Shown here: one piece after another, positions 1-5,903 of the stretch
Numbering within the stretch: position 1 is the stretch's first letter
How the letters are laid out: each line of letters starts with the position of its first letter
Assembly: GCA_934636065.1 (NCBI GenBank)
Contig: CAKTZW010000134.1
Span: 1-5,903 of the forward strand
Origin: an uncultured Labedella sp.
Lineage (GTDB): Bacteria > Actinomycetota > Actinomycetes > Actinomycetales > Microbacteriaceae
Length of the DNA stretch: 5,903 nt
Direction of reading: 5' to 3'
Translations under genes and position numbers: made by a program
The notes under the pieces: generated by a model
Told to the model about the DNA's origin: nothing
Seen by the model: the letters and a program-made list of their open reading frames with translations, nothing else
Database searches by the model: none

Positions 1-953
1 CCTACGGCCACGGCCTCGACGCCATCATCGAGACGGCGGTCGCCGAGGGGGTCCGATTCGTCGGCGTGCTCGACGCCGCGGTCGGCGTCACCCTCCGTCG
101 CACGGGACTCGCGCCGGACGTCCGTCTCTTCGCGTGGCTCTTCGGGCCCGACGAGGACTACGGCGAGGCGGTGGCGGCGGGCGTCGAGCTCGGCGTCTCG
201 AGCGTCGAACAGCTCGAACGCGTTCTCCGCACCGCCCGGGGTTCCGTCCCGATCGTGCACGCGAAGATCGACACCGGCCTCGGACGTGCAGGGGCCCGTC
301 CCGAGGACTGGCCGTCCCTCGTCTCCGCCATCGAGACGGCGACCGCCGCCGGGACCGTCGTGTTCGCGGGCGTCTGGACGCACATCGCGGAGGCGTCCGA
401 CGACGAGGACACGGCCTCGATCACGGCCTTCGAACACGCCGTGGCTCAGGTGTCTCCGTACCGACGTGCCGGGCTCGTGCGGCATCTCGCGGCGAGCGCG
501 GCGTCCTTCGCTCGAGCCGACAGCCGGTTCGACGTGGTCAGGGTCGGCGCGTTCGGCTACGGGATCGCACCGGGCGACGGCGTCTCCCCGTCCTCCCTCG
601 GGATCACGCCCGTGATGTCCCTGCGCGCGCGAGTCCTCGGGCACACCGATGCCGGGCACGCCGTGCTCGCGATCGGTGCCGTCGATGGTCTGCTCACGAG
701 GCCGGGCCCGCTCGAGGCGACCGTCGGCGGGCGCCGCGTCCCCGTCTCGATCGGGTTGAACGAGACGCACGTGCACGAGCCTCTCCCGGTCGGCGCGGTC
801 GTGACGCTCTTCGGGCGGGAAGAGCGGGGCGAGCCGACGCTCCAGGACTGGGCCGACGCCCTGGGCACGATCGGTGAGGAGATCGTCGTGCGCCTCACTC
901 CGGCGATCGAGCGACGCTATTCGGACTCGACCGGCTCCCGGGCGACCGACTGA
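1..953 (+). CDS. Alanine racemase-family PLP protein, 5'-partial, with a degenerate catalytic C-terminal domain
   Basis: The reading frame is open from base 3 and ends at TGA 951-953. The first visible residues are YGHG, the tail of the family motif KxDAYGHG. The PLP-binding lysine should therefore lie about four codons off the left edge, and the start is not in the window. The fold-type III barrel is well kept: GLGRAG near 276-293 (PLP-contacting Arg), WTHIAEA with its His at 381-383, RHLAASAAS near 483-509, and VRVGAFGYG with the conserved Arg at 540-542. The C-terminal domain is recognisable from VVTLFG and GEPTLQDWADALGTI. However, the GVSYGxxY segment carrying the catalytic Tyr (Tyr265 in Geobacillus Alr) appears deleted around 636-692. 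The CMDQ motif is replaced by IGLNET, and INYEI reads IGEEI. True alanine racemases interconvert L- and D-alanine for peptidoglycan. This copy probably does not do so efficiently, so I give no gene symbol. It converges on the small minus-strand gene across a hairpin. Confidence 0.85.
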   Translation, partial: YGHGLDAIIETAVAEGVRFVGVLDAAVGVTLRRTGLAPDVRLFAWLFGPDEDYGEAVAAGVELGVSSVEQLERVLRTARGSVPIVHAKIDTGLGRAGARPEDWPSLVSAIETATAAGTVVFAGVWTHIAEASDDEDTASITAFEHAVAQVSPYRRAGLVRHLAASAASFARADSRFDVVRVGAFGYGIAPGDGVSPSSLGITPVMSLRARVLGHTDAGHAVLAIGAVDGLLTRPGPLEATVGGRRVPVSIGLNETHVHEPLPVGAVVTLFGREERGEPTLQDWADALGTIGEEIVVRLTPAIERRYSDSTGSRATD

Positions 954-964
954 TCGCACGCGGA

Positions 965-1006
965 ACGACGAACGGCCGCCACGAGATCGTGGCGGCCGTT
1001 CGACGT
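965..1006. terminator. Bidirectional hairpin terminator between converging genes
   Basis: Bases 969-984 (CGAACGGCCGCCACGA) pair perfectly with 987-1002, giving 15-16 bp and a tiny AGAT loop. Past one A/A mismatch, 965-967 also pair with 1004-1006. The hairpin starts 11 bases after the racemase-like stop codon and ends 17 bases before the stop of the minus-strand gene. Its symmetry would serve both transcripts. There is no long T-run on either side, as is common for GC-rich actinobacterial terminators. The structure is seen directly; termination activity is inferred. Confidence 0.8.
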
Positions 1007-1023
1007 CGATCCGACGAGGCGGG

Positions 1024-1254
1024 TCAGGCGCGGGTGTCCTCGAGGAGTCGCGCCGACTCGTCGTGCCAGCTCTGAGCGACGCTCGAGAGCTTCTCCTGGT
1101 ACTTGCGTCCGTGGTGGGCGCAGAACAAGAGCTCGCCCGAGTTCATTTCGACACGGATGTAGGCCTGGGCTCCGCAGCTGTCGCAGCGGTCGGCCGCCGT
1201 CAGCTGGGGAGCGCTCGACTCGAGCTGCTCGCCCTGGCTCGTGGTGTATTCCAT
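1024..1254 (-). CDS. Small CxxC/CxxH putative zinc-binding protein (DUF7455 type)
   Basis: This encodes a 76-residue protein starting MEYTTSQ and ending LLEDTRA. The start is ATG at 1254-1252, chosen because a perfect AGGAGG lies six bases upstream at 1266-1261. The open frame runs on to 1332, but that extension lacks a ribosome site and family-like sequence. The core is LTAADRCDSCGAQAYIRV (residues 18-35), then LLFCAHHGRK (42-51). Cys24, Cys27, Cys45 and His48 would form a plausible treble-clef or ribbon-like zinc site. I see no signal peptide or membrane segment, so it is probably cytoplasmic. From memory, similar small proteins (DUF7455) are widespread in Actinobacteria and often sit beside topoisomerase IV or sigma-factor genes; no function is established to my knowledge. 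It is transcribed divergently from parE and convergently with the racemase-like gene. Confidence 0.85.
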   Translation of the reverse strand: MEYTTSQGEQLESSAPQLTAADRCDSCGAQAYIRVEMNSGELLFCAHHGRKYQEKLSSVAQSWHDESARLLEDTRA

Positions 1255-1260
1255 GGGGCT

Positions 1261-1266
1261 CCTCCT
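1261..1266 (-). promoter_or_regulatory. Shine-Dalgarno of the DUF7455-type gene
   Basis: The minus strand reads AGGAGG here, six bases before ATG at 1254-1252. It fixes the start of the small gene at MEYTTSQ instead of the longer upstream frame. Confidence 0.85.
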
Positions 1267-1417
1267 GTTCGACCTACTGCGTTCTGCGTGGTCCTCCAAT
1301 ACAACCACGCGGCGTGCGGCTTTCTGCCCCATTGCGGAGCATTTCGCTGTGCGCGTACGTGCCCGCTCGCGGTGGACGACGGACCGTGTCGATCGAGGTT
1401 CGGAGCCCCGGCCGAAC

Positions 1418-1423
1418 TAGGCT
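1418..1423 (+). promoter_or_regulatory. Candidate -10 element for parE, suggesting a leaderless transcript
   Basis: TAGGCT matches the actinobacterial -10 pattern TANNNT and ends eight bases before the GTG start at 1432. Transcription from it would begin at or within a few bases of the start codon. No Shine-Dalgarno sequence is visible upstream of GTG, which fits leaderless translation. No convincing -35 hexamer is seen 16-18 bases upstream (around 1394-1400, GAGGTT-like). Confidence 0.5.
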
Positions 1424-1431
1424 GGTCATCC

Positions 1432-3522
1432 GTGACCGACTACTCCGCCCGCCATCTCTCCGTCCTCGAGGGTCTCGAGGCGGTCCGGAAACGACCGGGC
1501 ATGTACATCGGCTCGACGGACTCCCGCGGGCTCATGCACTGCCTCTGGGAGATCATCGACAACTCCGTCGACGAGGCGCTCGCGGGTCACGGCACCGAGA
1601 TCGGGATCGTCCTCCATCCGGATGACAGCGTCGAGGTCCGGGATTCCGCGCGCGGGATCCCTGTCGACGTCGAGCCGAAGACGGGGCTCTCGGGCGTCGA
1701 GGTCGTCTTCACCAAGCTGCACGCCGGCGGCAAGTTCGGCAGCGGCTCGTACGCGGCGTCGGGCGGCCTGCACGGCGTCGGAGCCTCCGTCGTCAACGCC
1801 CTGTCCGAGCGGCTCGATGTGGAGGTCGATCGCGACGGCAAGACCTGGGCCATGTCGTTCCACCGCGGTGAGCCCGGCATCTTCGACGATTCGGCCGGCC
1901 GGAGCCCCGACTCGCCCTTCGCCCCCTTCGAGAGTCGCAGCGAGCTACGGGTCGTCGGCAAGGTGAAGAAGGGCGTGACGGGGACGCGGGTCCGCTACTG
2001 GGCCGACCGGCAGATCTTCACGCCCGGGGCCGCCTTCAACGTGGATGACCTGCACGCCCGCGCGCGGCAGACGGCGTTCCTCGTGCCCGGACTCGGCATC
2101 CGGATCGACGACGAGCGGGCCACGCCCGCTACGGGCGAGGCCCCGACGGTCTCCGAGTTCCGCTACGAGGGCGGCATCTCCGAGTACGTCGACTTCCTCT
2201 CGAGCGACGCTCCCGTGACCGACACCTGGCGGCTCACGGGCGACGGCACCTTCTCCGAGACGGTTCCCGTGCTGCAGGAGAGCGGTGCGATGGTCCCGAC
2301 CGAGATCGAGCGCACGTGCTCGGTCGACGTCGCGTTGCGGTGGGGCTCCGGCTACGACACGACGGTCAAGAGCTACGTCAACATCATCGCGACACCGAAG
2401 GGCGGCACGCACCAGGCCGGCTTCGAGCAGGGGCTGCTCAAGGTGGTCAGGGCGCAGGTCGAGCAGAACGCTCGCCGATTGAAGGTCGGTAACGACAAGC
2501 TCGACAAGGACGACGTCCTCGCGGGACTCACGGCCGTCGTGACGGTCCGGCTGCCCGAGCCGCAGTTCGAGGGGCAGACGAAGGAGGTGCTCGGCACGCC
2601 GGCCGTGCGGGCCATCGTCGCGAGCGTCATCGGGGAGCGGCTCAAGGAGCGCTTCGCCTCCACCAAGAGGGAGGACAAGGCGCAGACCGCACTCGTCCTC
2701 GACAAGGTCGTCGCCGAGATGAAGTCACGCATCTCCGCGCGCGCTCACAAGGAGACGCAGCGCCGGAAGAACGCGCTCGCGAGCTCGACGCTGCCGGCGA
2801 AGCTCGTCGACTGCCGCTCGAGCGACGTCGCCTCGACCGAGCTGTTCATCGTCGAGGGCGATTCGGCCCTCGGCACCGCGAAGCTCGCCCGCAACAGCGA
2901 GTTCCAGGCGCTCCTGCCGATCCGGGGGAAGATCCTCAACGTGCAGAAGGCGTCCGTGAGCGACATGCTCTCGAACGCGGAGTGCGCGTCGATCCTCCAG
3001 GTGATCGGAGCGGGTTCGGGGCGCTCGTTCGACCTCGACTCCGCCCGCTACGGCAAGGTCATCCTCATGAGCGACGCCGACGTCGACGGCGCGCACATCC
3101 GCACGCTGCTGCTCACCCTGTTCTTCCGCTACATGCGTCCGCTCATCGAGGCCGGACGCGTTTTCGCCGCCGTGCCTCCGCTGCACCGCGTCGTCGTCGT
3201 GAACCCGGGCTCCAAGCCCAACGACGTCCTCTACACCTATTCCGAGCAGGAGCTCCAAGGCGTGCTCACCGGCTTGAAGCGCAGCAACAAGCGATACCAG
3301 GAGCCGATCCAGCGCTACAAGGGACTCGGTGAGATGGACGCGGAGCAGCTCGCCTCGACCACGATGGAACGGGCCCATCGCACCCTGCGTCGGGTCCGCA
3401 TCGAGGATGCCGAGATGGCGGGCAACGTCTTCGAGCTCCTGATGGGAAACGAGGTCGCGCCCCGCAAGGAGTACATCATCGACAGCTCCGATCGGCTGTC
3501 GCGCGATCGCATCGACGTCTGA
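1432..3522 (+). CDS. parE: DNA topoisomerase IV subunit B (ParE), ATPase subunit
   Basis: This encodes 696 residues, full length for an actinobacterial ParE. With ParC it forms topoisomerase IV, which uses ATP to pass one duplex through another and unlink replicated chromosomes. The GHKL ATPase domain is residues 1-220: RKRPGMYIG at 19-27, the general base Glu40 in WEIIDNSVDEAL, RGIPVD at 74-79, and the ATP lid GGLHGVGAS at 111-119. The transducer domain follows, with GGTHQAGF at 324-331 and the ATP-contacting QTK loop at 382-384. The TOPRIM domain has VEGDSA (Glu475), PIRGKILNV at 496-504 and SDADVDG (Asp548, Asp550) for Mg2+ binding. QRYKGLGEM lies at 627-635. The TOPRIM domain lacks the long insertion of proteobacterial GyrB. 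GTG 1432 is chosen because homologues begin with this SARHLSVLEGLEAVRKR-type end; the frame is open further upstream, but only by overlapping other genes. One oddity is that the DxGxG motif reads D-S-A-R-G (residues 71-75). GyrB is the alternative, but the partner gene argues for ParE. Confidence 0.93.
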   Translation: MTDYSARHLSVLEGLEAVRKRPGMYIGSTDSRGLMHCLWEIIDNSVDEALAGHGTEIGIVLHPDDSVEVRDSARGIPVDVEPKTGLSGVEVVFTKLHAGGKFGSGSYAASGGLHGVGASVVNALSERLDVEVDRDGKTWAMSFHRGEPGIFDDSAGRSPDSPFAPFESRSELRVVGKVKKGVTGTRVRYWADRQIFTPGAAFNVDDLHARARQTAFLVPGLGIRIDDERATPATGEAPTVSEFRYEGGISEYVDFLSSDAPVTDTWRLTGDGTFSETVPVLQESGAMVPTEIERTCSVDVALRWGSGYDTTVKSYVNIIATPKGGTHQAGFEQGLLKVVRAQVEQNARRLKVGNDKLDKDDVLAGLTAVVTVRLPEPQFEGQTKEVLGTPAVRAIVASVIGERLKERFASTKREDKAQTALVLDKVVAEMKSRISARAHKETQRRKNALASSTLPAKLVDCRSSDVASTELFIVEGDSALGTAKLARNSEFQALLPIRGKILNVQKASVSDMLSNAECASILQVIGAGSGRSFDLDSARYGKVILMSDADVDGAHIRTLLLTLFFRYMRPLIEAGRVFAAVPPLHRVVVVNPGSKPNDVLYTYSEQELQGVLTGLKRSNKRYQEPIQRYKGLGEMDAEQLASTTMERAHRTLRRVRIEDAEMAGNVFELLMGNEVAPRKEYIIDSSDRLSRDRIDV

Positions 3523-3601
3523 GCCTCAATACGGGACGATGAGCCCGCCGTCCACACCGCCTCGGAGCGGTCGGGCGGTCGATCGTCGCGCGGCTCAGGC
3601 G
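3516..3601. repeat. Inverted repeat framing the convergent parE and parC stop codons
   Basis: CTGAGCC at 3519-3525 is matched by GGCTCAG at 3592-3598. With one G/T wobble the pairing extends to 3516-3525 against 3592-3601. The parE TGA (3520-3522) and the parC stop (TCA at 3595-3597 on plus) lie in opposite arms. The 72-base spacer between the genes also holds two short stems: GGACG/CGTCC (3534-3538 with 3549-3553) and ACCGC/GCGGT (3556-3560 with 3567-3571). Together they could form a branched structure that helps end both transcripts. There is no T-run and no single strong hairpin, so terminator function is uncertain. Confidence 0.4.
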
Positions 3602-5903
3602 ATCGGAGCGCCGACGGATCCGATCGGAGCGTCGAGCGTCGTCCCGGAGGCGTCGCGCTTGGCGCCCCGCTCCGGGAGGGTGCGGAGGGAACCGTCGGCG
3701 CCGAGTGCCCGCGCCGGTGGGACTCCGACCCAGGCCAGGCCGATCCGGTCCTCGCCGCGCAGGAAGCGCTGCGCTCGGACGCCGCCCGTGGCGCGACCCT
3801 TCGCGGGGAACTCGGTGAAGTCCGAGACCTTGCCGCTCCCCGGGTCCGTGCCGTCGAGGGTGGTCGAGTTGTGCGCGACCGTGACGACGACGGCGTCGGT
3901 GTCGGCCGGGACGACGCCGAAGTGCACGGCCGTCGCTCCGGCGGAGAGCTTGACGCCCGCCATGCCTCCGGCCGAGCGCCCCTGCGGCCGCACGGAACCG
4001 GCCGAGAAACGCAGGAGCTGGGCATCGTCGGCGATGAAGACGAGCTCGTCGCCGTCGGCCGCCGTCGCGGCACCGACCACGGCGTCTCCGGGCTTGAGCG
4101 CGATGAGCTCGACGTCGGGACGGGCCGGCCATTCGCCGGGGGCGACGCGCTTGACGATCCCGCTCGTCGTGCCGAGCGCGATGGGCCGCTGCTCGTCGAG
4201 GGTCATGAGAGCGAGGACCTTCTCGTTGCGGTCGGACAGCGCGAGGTAGTCGCCGACCCTCACGCCGGCGCCGAGCTGGACGCTCTGCGGAGGCACGACG
4301 GGGAGGTCGACTGGGCTGAACCTCACCATGCGGCCTCGCGACGTGATCGCGCCGATCTCCGATCGGCTCGTCGTGTCGACGGCCGAGCGGATCGCGTCGT
4401 GCTTGGACCGCCGGGACGGCGGCACGATCGCGTCGGCCCCCTCCGGCAGATCGACGCGCACGATGCGCCCTGTCGTGGACAGGAACACGCGGCACGCGAC
4501 GTCGGCGACCTCGAGGACGGGGGCGTTCTTCGAGCGCGACGCCCCGGCGATGCTCGGGCGCGCGGCCGTCAGGAGTGTCCGCCGGGCGGTTCCGAAGCGT
4601 TCCGCGATCTCCTCGAGTTCGTCGGAGACGAGGGCACGGAGGGCGGCGTCGGAGGCGAGCAGGCGCTCGAGCTCCTCGATCTCGCGCTGCAGGGAATCGC
4701 GTTCGGCTTCGAGCTCGATGCGCGAGAACCGGGTGAGGCGACGCAACCGAAGTTCGAGGATGTACTCCGACTGCACGGTCGAGAGGTCGAAGACCTCCAT
4801 GAGGCGCGTGCGCGCCTGGTCGGTGTCGTCGCTCGATCGGATGACCTGGATGACCTCGTCGATGTCGAGGATGGCCACGAGGAGCCCCTGGACGAGGTGC
4901 AGTCGCTCCCGACGACGGTCCAGTCGGTAGCGGGAGCGCCGCGTGACGACGGAGAGCCGGTGGTCGACGTAGACCTGCAGGAGCTCGCGCAGCCCGAGGG
5001 TGCGCGGGCCGCCGTCCACGAGGGCGACGTTGTTGATGCTGAACGAGTCCTCGAGCGGCGTGTAGCGGTAGAGCTGTTCGAGCACCGCCTCCGGGCTGAA
5101 GCCGGTCTTGATCCCGATGACGAGACGCAGACCGTGGGTGCGGTCGGTGAGGTCGGTGACGTCGGAGATCCCGCTCAGCTTCTTCGAGCCGACACCGTCC
5201 TTGATCTTCTCGATCACCTTCTCCGGCCCGACGAGATACGGCAGCTCGGTGACCACGAGGCCCGCCTTGCGGGCCGTGAGGTTCTCGACGCTCACGCGCG
5301 CCCGGGTCTTGAAGGCTCCGCGACCGGTCGAGTAGGCGTCCCGGATTCCGTCGAGACCCACGATCGTCCCGCCGGACGGCAGGTCGGGTCCGGGGACGTA
5401 CTCCATGAGGTCCTCGAGGGTCGCGTCCGGATGCGTGAGCAGGTGACGGGCCGCACCGATCACCTCGACGAGGTTGTGGGGCGCCATGTTCGTCGCCATC
5501 CCGACGGCGATGCCGCTCGCGCCGTTGACGAGCAGGTTCGGGAAGGCGGCCGGGAGCACGTCCGGCTGGGTGAACTGGTTGTCGTAGTTCGGGACGAAGT
5601 CGACGACGTCCTCGTCGAGTCCTTCCGTGAGCGCGAGCGCGGCCGCGTCGAGGCGGGCCTCGGTGTAGCGCGGTGCGGCCGGGCCGTCGTCGAGCGAGCC
5701 GAAGTTGCCGTGGCCGTCGACGAGCGGCACCCGCAGCGTGAAGGGCTGAGCGAGGCGCACGAGCGCGTCGTAGATCGCCGTGTCGCCGTGGGGGTGCAGC
5801 TTCCCCATGACCTCACCGACGACGCGCGCGGACTTCACATGGCCCCGGTCCGGTCGCAGACCCATCTCCGTCATCTGGAAGAGGATGCGTCGCTGCACGG
5901 GCT
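3595..5903 (-). CDS. parC: DNA topoisomerase IV subunit A (ParC), DNA-cleaving subunit, 5'-partial
   Basis: The frame is open through the right edge; 767 residues are visible from the Val codon at 5898-5896, and it stops at TGA 3597-3595. That Val belongs to the family motif KPVQRRIL, so it is internal and roughly 40-50 residues are missing. Residues below count from that Val. The winged-helix breakage domain holds [13 protein letters not shown] (32-44) and RYTEARL with catalytic Tyr78 (codon 5667-5665), which attacks the DNA backbone and forms the 5'-phosphotyrosine link. [20 protein letters not shown] (121-140) is also diagnostic. The coiled-coil arms and C-gate span about 303-415 ([12 protein letters not shown] at 379-390). 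A beta-pinwheel C-terminal domain follows from about 455, with a blade-like repeat [12 protein letters not shown] at 637-648. I find no canonical GyrA box (QRRGGKG), which favours ParC over GyrA. It faces parE tail to tail, so it is transcribed separately. Its start and promoter are outside the window. Confidence 0.92.
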   Translation of the reverse strand, partial: PVQRRILFQMTEMGLRPDRGHVKSARVVGEVMGKLHPHGDTAIYDALVRLAQPFTLRVPLVDGHGNFGSLDDGPAAPRYTEARLDAAALALTEGLDEDVVDFVPNYDNQFTQPDVLPAAFPNLLVNGASGIAVGMATNMAPHNLVEVIGAARHLLTHPDATLEDLMEYVPGPDLPSGGTIVGLDGIRDAYSTGRGAFKTRARVSVENLTARKAGLVVTELPYLVGPEKVIEKIKDGVGSKKLSGISDVTDLTDRTHGLRLVIGIKTGFSPEAVLEQLYRYTPLEDSFSINNVALVDGGPRTLGLRELLQVYVDHRLSVVTRRSRYRLDRRRERLHLVQGLLVAILDIDEVIQVIRSSDDTDQARTRLMEVFDLSTVQSEYILELRLRRLTRFSRIELEAERDSLQREIEELERLLASDAALRALVSDELEEIAERFGTARRTLLTAARPSIAGASRSKNAPVLEVADVACRVFLSTTGRIVRVDLPEGADAIVPPSRRSKHDAIRSAVDTTSRSEIGAITSRGRMVRFSPVDLPVVPPQSVQLGAGVRVGDYLALSDRNEKVLALMTLDEQRPIALGTTSGIVKRVAPGEWPARPDVELIALKPGDAVVGAATAADGDELVFIADDAQLLRFSAGSVRPQGRSAGGMAGVKLSAGATAVHFGVVPADTDAVVVTVAHNSTTLDGTDPGSGKVSDFTEFPAKGRATGGVRAQRFLRGEDRIGLAWVGVPPARALGADGSLRTLPERGAKRDASGTTLDAPIGSVGAPIA

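Larger units (their letters stand above)
1255..1431. promoter_or_regulatory. Divergent intergenic region between the DUF7455-type gene and parE
   Basis: This 177-base stretch separates two divergent start codons and must hold both promoters. On the minus strand it carries the strong Shine-Dalgarno at 1266-1261. An AT-richer islet at 1297-1304 reads TTGTATTG on the minus strand and could be part of a -10 region, but I find no good -35 partner. A perfect 11-base inverted repeat, CACGC-G-GCGTG, lies at 1306-1316 just upstream of that islet and is a possible operator. On the plus strand the parE -10 candidate lies at its right end. I see no convincing small gene or riboswitch in it. Confidence 0.6.

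Noticed and set aside
134..877. 247-residue plus-strand frame inside the racemase-like gene
   Set aside because: The composition is Arg/Gly-dominated with no motifs, and the overlapping frame carries clear alanine racemase signatures.
1255..1332. N-terminal extension of the minus-strand small protein to an upstream ATG at 1332
   Set aside because: The perfect AGGAGG at 1266-1261 points to ATG 1254, and the extra 26 residues are basic, low-quality sequence unlike the family.
874..1431. In-frame open extension upstream of parE that would give an 882-residue protein
   Set aside because: It overlaps the end of the racemase-like gene, the hairpin and the whole minus-strand small gene. Its sequence is not ParE-like, and homologues start near GTG 1432. 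It is open only because GC-rich DNA has few stop codons.
3315..4495. Long overlapping minus-strand frames (252 and 339 residues) over the parE end and the parC C-terminal domain
   Set aside because: They are very rich in Arg, Ala and Pro, match no recognisable family and overlap genuine genes in other frames. They are typical shadow frames of GC-rich DNA.
5896..5898. GTG at 5898-5896 as the start codon of parC
   Set aside because: It encodes the Val of the conserved KPVQRRIL motif, and the preceding visible codon is Pro as expected. The gene continues off the right edge.
1432..5903. The topoisomerase pair as gyrB/gyrA
   Set aside because: The A subunit lacks a canonical GyrA box. In Actinobacteria gyrB and gyrA normally follow each other on one strand near dnaA and recF, whereas here the two genes converge. 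Topoisomerase IV is the better call.
1..5903. CRISPR array, tRNA/rRNA gene, insertion sequence, prophage or toxin-antitoxin system
   Set aside because: I saw no direct-repeat array, tRNA-like cloverleaf, transposase motif or terminal inverted repeats. Coding space is almost fully used by four recognisable genes.

Overview
The window is GC-rich, densely coded DNA with tightly packed genes. The protein signatures are a ParE/ParC pair of actinobacterial type and a small zinc-finger-like protein of the DUF7455 kind. Together they suggest a chromosomal segment of a high-GC actinobacterium, most likely in the Micrococcales (Microbacteriaceae-like). That placement rests on recognising protein families, not on a search.

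Layout, left to right. (1) Bases 1-953, plus strand: an alanine-racemase-family gene whose first few dozen codons lie off the left edge. Its barrel domain looks intact, but several active-site elements of the C-terminal domain are missing. (2) Bases 965-1006: a long, nearly perfect hairpin between two converging genes, probably a bidirectional terminator. (3) Bases 1024-1254, minus strand: a 76-residue CxxC...CxxH protein of the DUF7455 type with a perfect Shine-Dalgarno sequence. (4) Bases 1255-1431: a divergent intergenic region holding the promoters of the small gene and of parE. The parE start looks leaderless. (5) Bases 1432-3522, plus strand: complete parE, the ATPase/TOPRIM subunit of topoisomerase IV. 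(6) Bases 3523-3594: a 72-base convergent spacer. (7) Bases 3595-5903, minus strand: parC, the DNA-cleaving subunit of topoisomerase IV, with its N-terminus cut off by the right edge.

parE and parC face each other tail to tail and together encode topoisomerase IV, the A2B2 enzyme that unlinks daughter chromosomes. They cannot share a transcript, so their balance must be set by separate promoters. This is mostly an ordinary housekeeping region, and I see no mobile element, CRISPR array, RNA gene or defence system. The points worth a second look are the active-site-depleted alanine racemase homologue, an altered ATP-binding motif in ParE, the apparent leaderless start of parE, and the symmetric inverted repeat over the two converging stop codons.
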